Origin: Prevotella disiens JCM 6334 = ATCC 29426
GTDB lineage: Bacteria; Bacteroidota; Bacteroidia; Bacteroidales; Bacteroidaceae
Direction: 5' to 3'
Length of the DNA: 32,323 nucleotides
Assembly: GCF_000613345.1 (NCBI RefSeq)
Contig: NZ_BAIS01000029.1
Span: 1 to 32,323 of the forward strand
Part shown: one piece after another, positions 17,358-25,931 of the stretch
How positions within the stretch are numbered: the first letter of the stretch is position 1
Layout of the letters: each line of letters begins with the position of its first letter
Program-made: the position numbers and the translations under genes
Notes under the pieces: generated by a model
The model's input: only the letters and a program-made list of their open reading frames with translations
The model's database searches: none
Told to the model about the DNA's origin: nothing

Positions 17358-17813
17358 TTATGGATTCCACTCTAACGCATCAATGTATTCATCGTATTTT
17401 GGCTGTATCTCTGGGCAAAAATCTTTGAAAACCTCAGCAATATAAGCCTGTTGTTCTTCCGAAATCAACTTATCGCCTCGTCGTGCCTTAAAATAAAAAG
17501 TTCGAGAAGGAAAGCAATGTTGAACCTTCTCACGCATTGTTTTTAGTACTTTTGCAGGTATTTCGTCGTAAAGATGTGTCATTCCCTTGGCAAAACGCTG
17601 TATTTTTGCATCGGCATACCACTGACAAGGTTCTTTTTCTGTGCGACTTTTCACATAACGAGGGTCTACCATTTGCATCAACGACCAATCGTTTTCATCA
17701 CGTTCGAACCTCATTGCCAATGCTCGCAAGCATGTTTTTGCTCGTTTACATTGCCCATTTGTTGCCATACAATAGATATAACCACTTGGTATTTCTTCTT
17801 TTTTTATTTCCAT
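17358..17813 (-). CDS. DUF6078-like protein, function unknown
   Basis: This is a 151-residue soluble protein without signal peptide or membrane segment. Its N-terminal part has three cysteines in 'YCMATNGQCKRAKTCLRAL' (Cys15, Cys22, Cys28) and a further one in 'EPCQWYADAKIQRFAKGMT' near residue 63. This spacing suggests a small metal-binding motif. From memory this pattern matches the Bacteroidales family DUF6078; no function is known to me. The C-terminal half is rich in charged and aromatic residues ('HCFPSRTFYFKARRGDKLI'). It stands alone. A weak promoter-like aaactttg (minus strand, 17848-17841) lies 28 bases upstream. Confidence 0.72.
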   Translation of the reverse strand: MEIKKEEIPSGYIYCMATNGQCKRAKTCLRALAMRFERDENDWSLMQMVDPRYVKSRTEKEPCQWYADAKIQRFAKGMTHLYDEIPAKVLKTMREKVQHCFPSRTFYFKARRGDKLISEEQQAYIAEVFKDFCPEIQPKYDEYIDALEWNP

Positions 17814-17938
17814 TGCTTTTGCTTTTTATGAGTTTTAGAGCAAAGTTTGTGCCAATGAAGTAGTTCTATTTAAATAGAATAAACACTAAAAAATATTTTA
17901 TTGTTTATTATTTTGGTATTTAAATAGATTTTAATTAT

Positions 17939-18194
17939 GGTTCTTCCGAAATTTGGAGTGATGAGCCATAAGTTCTTATATTCATATAGTTACGAAGTAA
18001 TAGCCTCCACTAAAAGCCTATAAAAAGCCATTTTATAAAAACAAAAAATCATAATTCAAGCTTTTCTAAAGTCGACGTTGCCGAATTGCTGTGCGACATC
18101 GTTAAATCCTTTTATATAAAGCTGTTATAATGGAGGTTTATTATCTTCTACGACAACCTTGATTATATCTATCACTCCAAATTCCTGATGAACC
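17939..18194. repeat. Diverged inverted duplication, possible element or gene-tail remnant
   Basis: The 24 bases at 17939-17962 match the reverse complement of 18171-18194 at 21 positions. Weaker similarity continues inward (for example gaag-taata-gcctcca on the plus strand near 17995-18008 against the minus strand near 18130-18150). Translated, both arms give GSSxIWSD. Two of the three differences fall at third codon positions, and both frames end in a stop. No clear target-site duplication flanks it. Confidence 0.5.
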
Positions 18195-18259
18195 AATAAA
18201 ATTTTCTTTGCACTCGTTTGCAATCTCTTTGTGGAAGATATAGCTGCACTCGGCAATAT

Positions 18260-18337
18260 GTAGGGGCGGAATTTATTCCGTTCCTAATAAGCAAAACATA
18301 CGCAGGTTGTTAGGAACGTGATAAATCACGCCCCTAC
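18260..18337. repeat. REP/MITE-like hairpin element, copy 1
   Basis: The 26-base left arm (18260-18285, starting gtaggggcg) pairs with 18312-18337 around a 26-base loop. Each arm also contains its own small palindrome: cggaatttattccg on the left and cgtgataaatcacg on the right. A second copy lies at 32050-32144. It sits 43 bases beyond the MBOAT stop codon and may also end that transcript. Confidence 0.85.
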
Positions 18338-18380
18338 AAAGTTACCTTGCTATCCGTTACGTTCTTAAAGTCGAGATTGT

Positions 18381-19859
18381 TTAGAATTGAGTGTAAATGA
18401 AAGGCTGAATATTGTTCTGACTAAAGTTGATGACCAACTGAATGACTATGATGAAAATGATAAACTTAGCCAACCAAGGGAGCGAAATAAACTTTTTTTG
18501 CAGCCATTTGTAGTCATTCAATCGAATAGAATGCAGTTCCAAACCAATGGCAAGAAGGAGAATCCATGGCAAACGAGCCGTGATAAAACTTTGAATATCG
18601 GCTAAATGAAAGTCGGTTGCTATTTGTTGTAACATGGAAAGTGCGGTTTCAATGTTGGTAGCACGGAAGAATATCCACGCAAAGGCTATGTAAACAAACG
18701 TGATTGCCCACGAAATAGTCTTCGTGCCAATGGTATTGGGAAAGCGATTTAGTCCTCGATTGACACAAAACTTATGCACCATTAGTCCTAATCCATGTAG
18801 GCAACCCCACAAAACGAACATTGCTGATGCGCCATGCCATAGCCCTGCCACTATCATGGTAAGGAACGTATTGGTGTAAGTTCTTAATTCGCCTTTTCGA
18901 TTTCCCCCTAAAGGAATGTAAATGTAATCGCGAAACCATTGAGAAAGTGTGATGTGCCAACGGTGCCAGAACTCTGTAAGGTTCAAACTTTGGTAAGGTG
19001 AGCTAAAGTTGTTGGGCAATTGAAAGCCCATTAAAGCCGCAATTCCAATTGCCATATCGCTATAACCCGAAAAATCGCAATAGATTTGTAGTGTAAAGCC
19101 CAAAACTGCCATGAGGTTTTCAAATCCATTGTAAGCCAAAGGGTCGGCAAACACCCAGTTATTGTATTGGGCTAAGTAGTCGGCTACCAATGCTTTTTTT
19201 AGCAAACCACAGATGATGAGCCACAAACCCGTATTGATGAGTTGCTTATCGTTGAGTTTGGGATTGTGAACTTGTGGAATTAAAGTTTCGGCTCGTGTGA
19301 TAGGTCCCGCAATAAGGAGTGGGAAAAAGGTGAGAAAGAAACTGTATTCCAGCAATCCTGTGGTCTTTGGGAATCGTTCTTTGTAGATATCAATCGTATA
19401 ACTAATGGCTTGGAAGGTGTAGAAAGAGATGCCAATAGGGAGCAAAAGTTGTAGGAAAGCAAAATTACTTTGCAATAAATTGTTCAGAATTTCTAAAGTG
19501 AAATTGCTGTATTTGTAGTAAAGGAGTGGGAAAAGTTCGATGAAAATAACCAATATCAATCCAACTTTGCGTGGCTTTCCACGTCGCAAGCGCATCATTT
19601 TCTTGGTCAAAAACCATGAAAGCAAGGTGGTTGTGGGCAGCAAACACATCAGCGTGCCATTTGCTTTATAGGCAAAAAGGAGTCCAAACAAGATGACATA
19701 AATCTGCATATAGGCTTTTCGCTGACGATTGATGAAGAGGTAGAAAGCGAAAAACAAAATGAATACCAACATAAATGATAGGGTGCAGAACGACCATTCC
19801 TTGTTGGGTGTAACCAAAAAGGAGAGCAAAGTGTCGATGGTTGCATGAAAATCTATCAT
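18381..19859 (-). CDS. MBOAT family O-acyltransferase (AlgI/PatA/DltB-like)
   Basis: This 492-residue membrane-bound O-acyltransferase has about ten or more membrane segments. Proteins of this type carry acyl, usually acetyl, groups across the inner membrane to modify exported polysaccharides, peptidoglycan or teichoic acids. The two family histidines are present: His299 in 'EFWHRWHITLSQWFRDYIY' and the invariant catalytic His342 in 'VAGLWHGASAMFVLWGCLHG'. 'PIGISFYTFQAISYTIDIYK' (about 141-160) is the usual AlgI-like block. The length is normal. The gene lies 51 bases after an SGNH hydrolase gene, the typical partner (AlgJ/PatB role), so the two probably form one O-acetylation unit. The target glycan is not evident. 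Confidence 0.92.
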   Translation of the reverse strand: MIDFHATIDTLLSFLVTPNKEWSFCTLSFMLVFILFFAFYLFINRQRKAYMQIYVILFGLLFAYKANGTLMCLLPTTTLLSWFLTKKMMRLRRGKPRKVGLILVIFIELFPLLYYKYSNFTLEILNNLLQSNFAFLQLLLPIGISFYTFQAISYTIDIYKERFPKTTGLLEYSFFLTFFPLLIAGPITRAETLIPQVHNPKLNDKQLINTGLWLIICGLLKKALVADYLAQYNNWVFADPLAYNGFENLMAVLGFTLQIYCDFSGYSDMAIGIAALMGFQLPNNFSSPYQSLNLTEFWHRWHITLSQWFRDYIYIPLGGNRKGELRTYTNTFLTMIVAGLWHGASAMFVLWGCLHGLGLMVHKFCVNRGLNRFPNTIGTKTISWAITFVYIAFAWIFFRATNIETALSMLQQIATDFHLADIQSFITARLPWILLLAIGLELHSIRLNDYKWLQKKFISLPWLAKFIIFIIVIQLVINFSQNNIQPFIYTQF

Positions 19860-19910
19860 AGAGCTATGGTGAGAAAGTTTAAAAACGCAGACTTTATGTT
19901 CTGTTACTAT

Positions 19911-20669
19911 TTAATAGCCTTCAAAATCGGGCTGTAGTACTTCTGTTTTTTTCGCTTTATGGTGAGCTTTTGGAACTTTCAAAACGACGGGATAAGCAGC
20001 CTTTTTGCTCGTCATGAACCCTCTAACGTGGTCTAACCATTGAGCTGCTGCATCCCAAGTAGGGTGATAATGGTCGGCACCACGTTCAAGTTTCAGTCCC
20101 CGACTATCGTAAAAACAGCCCTTGTCGGTATGCTTTTCCATTAAATTGATAATCCCCGTGTCGCCATTCCAAGTAGCCGGACTAATCCAAACGTAGGGCA
20201 GCGGGTTCAATTTCTTTATTATCGTCTTAATATAGTCCTCTCTTACATCTAAATCGTTGATGAACAATTCGTTGCTACCCAAGCAAAGAAGAACGTAAGT
20301 GGGCTTATATTCTTTGATAAAATGTTCTATGGTTTGCGTTGTTGCCCATTTCTCGGTGGTCGAACTATACCAAATAACGGTGTAAAGCTGATGCCCATTT
20401 TCTTTAGCATAATCGCCTAAACGGCGTGAAAGTCCTTCCACCATGGAGTCGCCAATAAATAAAAACGTATGATAGCGGCGAGTTTTTTTCGTTTTGTGAG
20501 TAGGAATAGGCTTTTTATTCCTCTCTTTATCCGTTTGACGCAATTGGGTCAAGCTAATTTTGCGTAGCGAAAAATCGCCAAAGATAACCTTTCCTGGCAA
20601 AAGTGCATAGCCAACGATGATTGCCAAAGTGGCAATCATCATGAAAAGTATCTTTGCTTGCTCTCGCAC
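19911..20669 (-). CDS. SGNH/GDSL hydrolase-like protein, partner of the MBOAT
   Basis: This 252-residue protein has one N-terminal membrane anchor (about residues 7-26) and a linker rich in lysine and arginine. An SGNH-hydrolase domain facing the periplasm follows. Block I is 'FIGDSMVEG' with nucleophile Ser75. The Asn-containing block is 'CLGSNELF' (130-136), and the catalytic Asp-x2-His is D199/H202 in 'GADHYHPT'. In AlgI/AlgJ and PatA/PatB systems such proteins accept the acetyl group from the MBOAT and pass it to the sugar. The start codon lies 2 bases after the exodeoxyribonuclease stop codon, and the MBOAT gene follows, so all three are co-transcribed. An esterase role instead of a transferase role cannot be excluded. 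Confidence 0.88.
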   Translation of the reverse strand: MREQAKILFMMIATLAIIVGYALLPGKVIFGDFSLRKISLTQLRQTDKERNKKPIPTHKTKKTRRYHTFLFIGDSMVEGLSRRLGDYAKENGHQLYTVIWYSSTTEKWATTQTIEHFIKEYKPTYVLLCLGSNELFINDLDVREDYIKTIIKKLNPLPYVWISPATWNGDTGIINLMEKHTDKGCFYDSRGLKLERGADHYHPTWDAAAQWLDHVRGFMTSKKAAYPVVLKVPKAHHKAKKTEVLQPDFEGY

Positions 20670-20671
20670 GG

Positions 20672-21424
20672 TTAGAAGTTTAGTTCAACTTCTACCGGGC
20701 AATGGTCGCTGCCATATACTTCGGTGTGAATTTTCGCATCGACAAGTTGCGCACGCAAACGGTCTGATAGTAAGAAATAATCTATACGCCAACCTGCATT
20801 CTTCTCTCTTGCCTTGAAACGATACGACCACCATGAGTAAGTTACTTGCTCTGGGTAAAGCGTTCGGAAACTATCTATGAAGCCTTTTCCAAGGAATTGT
20901 GTCATCTTCGCACGCTCTTCATCAGAGAAACCTGCATTCTTTCGGTTAGTTTTTGGGTTCTTTAAGTCAATTTCTTCGTGAGCAACGTTCAAGTCGCCAC
21001 ATACTATTACAGGCTTTTTCTCGTCTAAACGCTTGATGTAAGTTTGGAAATCGTCTTCCCAACGCATACGATATTCCAAGCGTTTGAGTCCGTCTTGCGA
21101 GTTAGGAGTGTAGCAAGTAACCAAATAGAAGTTTTCCATTTCGAGCGTAATGACACGTCCTTCGTGGTCGTGTTCTTCTATTCCCAAACCGTAAGTTACG
21201 TTTAAAGGTTGATGTTTTGTGAAGATTGCCGTACCAGAATAGCCTTTCTTTTCGGCATAATTCCAATAAGATTCATAACCATCGAAAGCAATATCTAATT
21301 GTCCTGCCTGCATTTTTGTTTCTTGCAAGCAAAAGAAATCGGCATCAATTGCTTCAAAACTTTCTTTAAATCCCTTTGTTACGCAAGCTCGTAATCCATT
21401 AACGTTCCATGAAATAAACTTCAT
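20672..21424 (-). CDS. xth: Exodeoxyribonuclease III (AP endonuclease, ExoA/Xth)
   Basis: This is a 250-residue DNA repair nuclease of the endonuclease/exonuclease/phosphatase family. It cuts DNA at abasic sites and trims 3' ends. The active-site motifs are complete: Asn7 in 'SWNVNGLRA', Glu35 in 'CLQETKMQ', 'YSGTAIFTK', '[13 protein letters not shown]' and the C-terminal '[12 protein letters not shown]' with the catalytic Asp-His pair. The length is standard. It lies downstream of folE and immediately before the SGNH hydrolase gene. I see no Bacteroidetes promoter directly upstream, so it may be read from folE or from a weak site in the 121-base gap. An A/G-rich stretch just upstream of the ATG resembles a ribosome binding site. 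Confidence 0.95.
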   Translation of the reverse strand: MKFISWNVNGLRACVTKGFKESFEAIDADFFCLQETKMQAGQLDIAFDGYESYWNYAEKKGYSGTAIFTKHQPLNVTYGLGIEEHDHEGRVITLEMENFYLVTCYTPNSQDGLKRLEYRMRWEDDFQTYIKRLDEKKPVIVCGDLNVAHEEIDLKNPKTNRKNAGFSDEERAKMTQFLGKGFIDSFRTLYPEQVTYSWWSYRFKAREKNAGWRIDYFLLSDRLRAQLVDAKIHTEVYGSDHCPVEVELNF

Positions 21425-21545
21425 CGTCCTTTGTCTCCTTTCCTTCTATGTTTATCTTAGTAATTCTTATTCATTGAAATCTTGGGGTTCGCAATGCCAA
21501 ACAATTGGTTTTAACAGCGAAACCTATTCAACGCAATGCAAAGCC

Positions 21546-22139
21546 TTAGCCTCGCATTGTGTTGGAATGTACAAGATTCATAAATTCTTCGCGTGTTTTA
21601 GCTTGATTGAATGCTCCGCTAAACGCACTTGTTGTAGTAATAGAGTTTTGTTTCTCTATGCCACGCATTTGCATACACATGTGTTTTGCTTCGACAACGA
21701 CCATTGTACCGAGGGGGTGCAAGGTGTCTTGAATGCAATCTTTGATTTGTTGGGTCAAACGTTCTTGCACTTGGAGGCGATGACTGAATATATCTACCAC
21801 ACGAGCAACTTTGCTTAAACCTGTAATATGTCCGTTTGGAATGTATGCAACATGGGCTTTTCCATAGAAAGGCAACATGTGGTGTTCGCACATTGAGAAG
21901 AAATCAATGTCTTTTACAATAACCATTTGGTTGTATTCTTCTGCAAAAAGCGCATCGGTCAATACTTTATGAGGGTCTTGTGTGTATCCACGAGTTAGCA
22001 CTTGCATTGCTTTTGCCACACGCATCGGTGTTTTTTCAAGTCCTTCTCTATCTGGATTTTCGCCCAAAAGCTGTAAAACGTATCTGTAATGTCCCGCAAG
22101 TTCGTCTAAACCCTCACGAAATTCTATGTTTGAATTCAT
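21546..22139 (-). CDS. folE: GTP cyclohydrolase I
   Basis: FolE turns GTP into 7,8-dihydroneopterin triphosphate, the entry step to tetrahydrofolate (and in some bacteria to queuosine) in the cytoplasm. The 197-residue protein has '[20 protein letters not shown]' near residues 24-43. The zinc- and substrate-binding '[19 protein letters not shown]' is near 83-101, followed by '[20 protein letters not shown]' and the second zinc cysteine in '[11 protein letters not shown]'. All are canonical for the type IA enzyme. It follows the SPOR-domain gene and precedes exodeoxyribonuclease III in the same direction. Confidence 0.96.
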   Translation of the reverse strand: MNSNIEFREGLDELAGHYRYVLQLLGENPDREGLEKTPMRVAKAMQVLTRGYTQDPHKVLTDALFAEEYNQMVIVKDIDFFSMCEHHMLPFYGKAHVAYIPNGHITGLSKVARVVDIFSHRLQVQERLTQQIKDCIQDTLHPLGTMVVVEAKHMCMQMRGIEKQNSITTTSAFSGAFNQAKTREEFMNLVHSNTMRG

Positions 22140-22258
22140 AATTCGGTTTGCTTATTCTTTATTTTTAAATCGTTTTTTATCTCTTTTTATTGTCTTTTCT
22201 TTAGCACTTTCAAGTCGGAATGTTAATCGTTGCGTGCTAAATTATCAATCATTCATGC

Positions 22259-22927
22259 TCAATATTCATTATCAAAATTTGGATTATCGTCAAGAACTTT
22301 GGTCGTTTGTATGGTTACCATCGTTCTAATGATATTTGCATGAGTGAAACCTTCCTTTCTTAATTTGCGCATCACTTTCTTTGCTTGTGCGTAATTGGTA
22401 AAATTACCCACTTGGCACATCCATCTTGGAGAATAAAAGTGAACGTAAATAGGTTCGGTTACTAATATTTCTTTGGCCTTTTGACCTAATTTTTCTGCTT
22501 CTTGGCGTGCCTTTCGAGTGTTACCACCTGAGTAAGCCAACACTCTAAAGCCTCTTACTTTCTTCACTCCCTTAGCTACACGCTTCATAACCATGTGCTT
22601 TGTTTCTGTTCCATCAACTGGGTCGATAATAGGTTTGCGCACTTTTTTTCTTACAAGTTTAGTGCGTTGATACGTTTCTCCCGATGAATTTGATGTAGGA
22701 GGCGCAATATAAGGCACAACTCGTTGTGTTCCAGGAGTTGTTACGTTTGGTTTTTTGATTGTTTGTTGTGGCTGTTGCGGTTTATTTTTATTTGTTTTAG
22801 CAGTTTTTTTGTTTCCATTCACCAATGCGTCTATATCCGAACTATGCGTAACAGTCACAGTTCCTTGTGCGCTAACAGCTAATGTGCTGAGCAGAACAAC
22901 GACTATTGTGGTAAGGAATTTCTTCAT
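22259..22927 (-). CDS. SPOR-domain periplasmic protein
   Basis: This 222-residue exported protein has a cleavable signal peptide (about 1-20, 'MKKFLTTIVVVLLSTLAVSA'). A low-complexity linker rich in lysine, glutamine, proline and threonine (about 35-75) follows, then a C-terminal SPOR domain from about residue 128 ('RVLAYSGGNTRKARQEAE' to the end). SPOR domains bind peptidoglycan stripped of stem peptides and often mark division-site proteins; a role in cell-wall or septum biology is an inference. It lies between tpiA and folE. A hairpin terminator separates it from tpiA, so it may have its own promoter or rely on read-through; a TAGTTTTG lies within that hairpin on the minus strand (22965-22958). 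Confidence 0.88.
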   Translation of the reverse strand: MKKFLTTIVVVLLSTLAVSAQGTVTVTHSSDIDALVNGNKKTAKTNKNKPQQPQQTIKKPNVTTPGTQRVVPYIAPPTSNSSGETYQRTKLVRKKVRKPIIDPVDGTETKHMVMKRVAKGVKKVRGFRVLAYSGGNTRKARQEAEKLGQKAKEILVTEPIYVHFYSPRWMCQVGNFTNYAQAKKVMRKLRKEGFTHANIIRTMVTIQTTKVLDDNPNFDNEY

Positions 22928-22943
22928 TTGCTTTCAATTTATA

Positions 22944-22986
22944 AAATCCTACAAATCCAAAACTATTGTTTGGACTTGCAGGATTT
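22944..22986 (-). terminator. Terminator after tpiA
   Basis: An 18-base inverted repeat pairs 22944-22961 with 22969-22986 (16 of 18 positions, seven-base loop). It begins 17 bases beyond the tpiA stop codon. Read on the minus strand it continues into ttttataaatt. The SPOR gene starts 17 bases later, so termination is probably partial or the next gene has its own start site. Confidence 0.75.
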
Positions 22987-23002
22987 ATGTGATTTTATAT
23001 TT

Positions 23003-23764
23003 TTATTTCTTCCAAGCATCAATGATACCCTTGAAATCAGCAGCCTTCAATGATGCGCCGCCAATCAAACCGCCATCAATATTTGGTTTAGAGAATAACT
23101 CTGGCGCATTGCTTGCCTTGCAGCTACCACCGTAAAGGATACTTGTTTCGGCTGCAATCTCTTTGCCATACTTGTCAGCAACGATAGAACGAATGTATGC
23201 CAACATCTCTTCAGCTTGATCAGCACTTGCAGTTTTGCCTGTACCGATAGCCCAAATTGGTTCGTAAGCAAGAATAATGTTCTTCCATTCAGCTTCTGAA
23301 AGATTGAAAATAGAATTTTCCAATTCTGCTTTTACTACTTCATTTTGCTTGTTAGCTTCACGTTCTTCAAGTGTTTCGCCACAGCAGAAAATAATTTTCA
23401 AACCATTTGCCAATGCCAATTGTACTTTTTCTTTCAATATTTCAGCTGTTTCGCCATAATATTGGCGGCGTTCAGAGTGTCCAAGAATGACATATTCTGC
23501 ACCTGTACTCTTTACCATTGCTGCTGAAACTTCGCCTGTATAAGCACCTTTTTCCTTATCGGCACAGTTTTGAGCACCAAGTCCAACCAACTTCATATCC
23601 AACTCTTTAGCAATACTTGCTAAGTGGATAAACGGTGTGCAAATTACTACATCGCAATTTGGCTTGTCAGCTTTCAATGCGTCATTGATTTCTTTTGCCA
23701 ATGCAATACCTTCTTGCAGGGTCTCGTTCATCTTCCAGTTACCTGCTACAATTTTCTTTCTCAT
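23003..23764 (-). CDS. tpiA: Triosephosphate isomerase module (C-terminal part of the fused frame)
   Basis: TpiA interconverts dihydroxyacetone phosphate and glyceraldehyde 3-phosphate in glycolysis. Starting at the internal ATG at 23764 the protein has 253 residues, the normal length, and begins with the canonical '[13 protein letters not shown]' holding the active-site Asn and Lys. The catalytic histidine is in '[15 protein letters not shown]'. The catalytic glutamate is in '[20 protein letters not shown]', with loop 6 following, and the phosphate-binding '[15 protein letters not shown]' and '[14 protein letters not shown]' close the barrel. All catalytic residues are intact, so the enzyme itself should work whether or not it is translated as part of the longer frame. 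Confidence 0.95.
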   Translation of the reverse strand: MRKKIVAGNWKMNETLQEGIALAKEINDALKADKPNCDVVICTPFIHLASIAKELDMKLVGLGAQNCADKEKGAYTGEVSAAMVKSTGAEYVILGHSERRQYYGETAEILKEKVQLALANGLKIIFCCGETLEEREANKQNEVVKAELENSIFNLSEAEWKNIILAYEPIWAIGTGKTASADQAEEMLAYIRSIVADKYGKEIAAETSILYGGSCKASNAPELFSKPNIDGGLIGGASLKAADFKGIIDAWKK

Positions 23765-25123
23765 GTGTCTTTTACGTTTTAAAAGTTGATATAGTTTATT
23801 CTTTTGTTCTTTATGAATGAGCCATTTTTCCTTTTCTTTTATCCATTCTTCACGTTTCTGTACCCATTTTGTCCAAGCCCAAAAGCGGTCAGCTATAATG
23901 AGCAAGATTAATGGCAACAGATAGCAAAGTACTATGGTCAGAATTTTCTTCCATGTATTACTTTCAGGCTCTCTACCTATACTCAATAATGAAAGCGGAG
24001 CATTCAGCTGTTCAATCTTTGGTATATCGTTGTGGTTCCATTTATTTATGATGGTTCCTTTGTACAATAATACCAATCCAGGATTGCTCCTTATGATGGT
24101 TTTCAATGTTGTTCCATCGGTTGTATAGAAAGGATATTCCGCTCCTGTGATATCTCTCCAATGCTTACGAGCCTTGTCTGTACTTGATGTAAGCCCATAA
24201 AAGTCGTAACCATATTCCTTTGCATACTCGTAAACGCCTTCAATATCACCAAAATTTTTATCTTCTGCAACTTCTAAGAATGGCGCAATCAAGAGGAAAG
24301 TATAGCCGTCTTTAGTCAAGATTTGTTCGGTTATGTCTTCGCCCGTTGCTTCATTGGTGATTGAGAAATCGTGAATAGGCGGTTCATATCCTTGTTCTAA
24401 TATTTCTTGTTTGGTATCTACAAACACCCAAGCACTGTCATTGTATGGGTAATTGTTCTCGTCGAATTCCTTTTGAACCCCATTTTTCGTGCAAATAAAT
24501 GTTGTTTTATATTTTGTTTGCTTTGCTCCTTTGGGTATTTCCATGCCTTTTTTAATGTTCTGTCCGATGTAATAAGGACGAAAATCGAACAAAGGTAGGT
24601 GGTAAAGGCTCAATAATGATACAACAACGATGAATGCCATTGTGAAATAAGTGGCTATCCATTGGTTGATTTTCGATATAAATCGCACTTGATAAAGTGG
24701 TGAACGCATTACAATAATGGCTGCTCCGAGCAAAATCAAGTTCTTAATGAAGGTCTGACTATTGCTTAAATGTATGGCATCGCCAAAGCAACCGCAATCT
24801 TGAATAGGATTTCCTATGGTGAGCCAAAGCGTTATCGCAGTCATGCCAAGCATTAAAACAAACGACAATTTGCTCACTAATCGGCGGCGAATTGCTAATA
24901 AAAGCAGCACTCCGAGTGTAAATTCCGCTCCAGAAAGTGCAATTGAGAGTATGAGTTGTATCCATTCTGGCACTCGTCCTGCTAACCCAGCAGCCTGCAA
25001 ATAGTCGCCTATTTTATACTGCGTGCCGAGTGGGTCGATACTCTTGACGAATCCAGAGAAGATAAACGTAACAGCCAACAGTAAACGACAGATGTTTACT
25101 AAAACAGATTTCAGTTTATTCAT
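23003..25123 (-). CDS. In-frame fusion of DoxX/BT_3928-like membrane protein and triosephosphate isomerase
   Basis: One open frame of 706 codons holds two unrelated proteins. Residues 1 to about 453 are a Bacteroidales membrane protein of the DoxX/MauE-like (BT_3928) type. It has about four membrane helices at the N-terminus ('[20 protein letters not shown]'), another near residue 160, a periplasmic part with a thioredoxin-like look (about 195-385), and a helix near 395-415 followed by a highly charged tail. Residues 454-706 are a complete TpiA. TpiA is a soluble glycolytic enzyme, so a membrane fusion would be odd. At the junction (around 23776-23784) the homopolymer run ttttaaaa precedes the TpiA ATG. 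One base more would give a TAA eight bases upstream, and one base fewer would give a TGA overlapping the ATG. An indel or real stop-codon loss are both possible; TpiA could also start internally at 23764. The N-terminus overlaps the DUF1599 gene by 8 bases. Confidence 0.82.
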   Translation of the reverse strand: MNKLKSVLVNICRLLLAVTFIFSGFVKSIDPLGTQYKIGDYLQAAGLAGRVPEWIQLILSIALSGAEFTLGVLLLLAIRRRLVSKLSFVLMLGMTAITLWLTIGNPIQDCGCFGDAIHLSNSQTFIKNLILLGAAIIVMRSPLYQVRFISKINQWIATYFTMAFIVVVSLLSLYHLPLFDFRPYYIGQNIKKGMEIPKGAKQTKYKTTFICTKNGVQKEFDENNYPYNDSAWVFVDTKQEILEQGYEPPIHDFSITNEATGEDITEQILTKDGYTFLLIAPFLEVAEDKNFGDIEGVYEYAKEYGYDFYGLTSSTDKARKHWRDITGAEYPFYTTDGTTLKTIIRSNPGLVLLYKGTIINKWNHNDIPKIEQLNAPLSLLSIGREPESNTWKKILTIVLCYLLPLILLIIADRFWAWTKWVQKREEWIKEKEKWLIHKEQKNKLYQLLKRKRHMRKKIVAGNWKMNETLQEGIALAKEINDALKADKPNCDVVICTPFIHLASIAKELDMKLVGLGAQNCADKEKGAYTGEVSAAMVKSTGAEYVILGHSERRQYYGETAEILKEKVQLALANGLKIIFCCGETLEEREANKQNEVVKAELENSIFNLSEAEWKNIILAYEPIWAIGTGKTASADQAEEMLAYIRSIVADKYGKEIAAETSILYGGSCKASNAPELFSKPNIDGGLIGGASLKAADFKGIIDAWKK

Positions 25124-25664
25124 GTAATTTTATTGCTCCAAAAACTGCGTAATTAATAATATCCATGTAGTTAGCATCGATACCTTCGCTTACCAAAGTA
25201 TTGCCGTTTAAGTCTTCAATTTCCTTGATACGTTCAATCTTTGTAAGTATTAAGTCGGTGTAACTACTGACACGCATATCGCGCCAAGCCTCTCCGTAGT
25301 CGTGATTTTTCTTTAACATCAACTCGAATGTTTCCTTTGCATACTTTTCATAAAGCGCAATTGCCTCATCGGGCGTAATATCCACACTGTCTACAAAAGG
25401 CTTTTCTAACTGAATTAACCCAATGATACCATAGTTGATAAGGGCTATAAACTCTTGTCTAATCCCTTCTCCAACACGGTTTTCACCTGTTATTTCAACA
25501 GAACGAATGCGTTTTGCTTTGATAAATAGCTGGTCGGTGAGCGATGACGGACGCAAAATGCGCCACGAAGCTCCATAATCGTGCAACTTTTTAGCAAAAA
25601 GCGTTTCACACTCGTTTAATATTCCTTTAAATTCCTGCTCGGTATTTATAATTTGCTCTGACAT
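25116..25664 (-). CDS. DUF1599 protein with two tandem copies of the domain
   Basis: This 182-residue cytoplasmic protein is built of two repeats of one domain, about residues 10-90 and 100-182. Each copy has the same motif order: HDYGxxWR (28-35 and 121-128), then SSLTD or SSYTD, then a Lys/Arg-Ile-containing helix (KAKRIR, TKIERIK), then EGI...INY(G/A). The matching histidine-aspartate and arginine positions suggest a nucleotide- or phosphate-binding helical domain. From memory, DUF1599 has been linked to nucleotide modification, but I cannot confirm that here. It is the first gene of the block DUF1599-DoxX-tpiA-SPOR-folE and overlaps the next gene by 8 bases, implying translational coupling. 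A consensus promoter lies 24 bases upstream. Confidence 0.87.
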   Translation of the reverse strand: MSEQIINTEQEFKGILNECETLFAKKLHDYGASWRILRPSSLTDQLFIKAKRIRSVEITGENRVGEGIRQEFIALINYGIIGLIQLEKPFVDSVDITPDEAIALYEKYAKETFELMLKKNHDYGEAWRDMRVSSYTDLILTKIERIKEIEDLNGNTLVSEGIDANYMDIINYAVFGAIKLHE

Positions 25665-25687
25665 TGTGGAATCTTTCTTTTACATTG

Positions 25688-25718
25688 CAAAAATACTGAA
25701 AATATACGAATTAGCAAA
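25688..25718 (-). promoter_or_regulatory. Consensus promoter of the DUF1599-DoxX-tpiA unit
   Basis: On the minus strand TTTG (25718-25715) is followed after 19 bases by TATTTTTG (25695-25688), matching the Bacteroidetes promoter. It lies 24 bases before the start codon at 25664. Confidence 0.75.
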
Positions 25719-25931
25719 ACATTCCTTAATAATATATGTGAACTTCCTGTATTACACTGATTTCGTAGAACATTGTAGATTTTATCAAGCAAAGAAACAG
25801 CTATAAGAACTTCAAAAATAGGGAGGCAATTATCTTTTTTTTTATGAATTGCACCTTTTCTATCAATACAAATAGCACAAACTTCTATCCTCCCCCACCC
25901 TCTAACTTTTAAAAGCCCTTGTTTTGAACTA

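Larger units (their letters stand above)
17814..18380. other. Gene-poor region with several repeats
   Basis: This 567-base stretch has no convincing gene. It holds a perfect 16-base palindrome, ttctatttaaatagaa (17864-17879), whose centre tatttaaata recurs 50 bases on (17917-17926). It also holds an inverted diverged duplication (17939-18194) and a REP-like hairpin (18260-18337). The palindromes lie upstream of the DUF6078-like gene and could be operator sites. Confidence 0.5.

Noticed and set aside
18130..18258. Minus-strand open stretch ending in ...GSSGIWSDRYNQGCRRR
   Set aside because: It has no start codon after the preceding in-frame stop, so it is kept only as a possible remnant and not called a gene.
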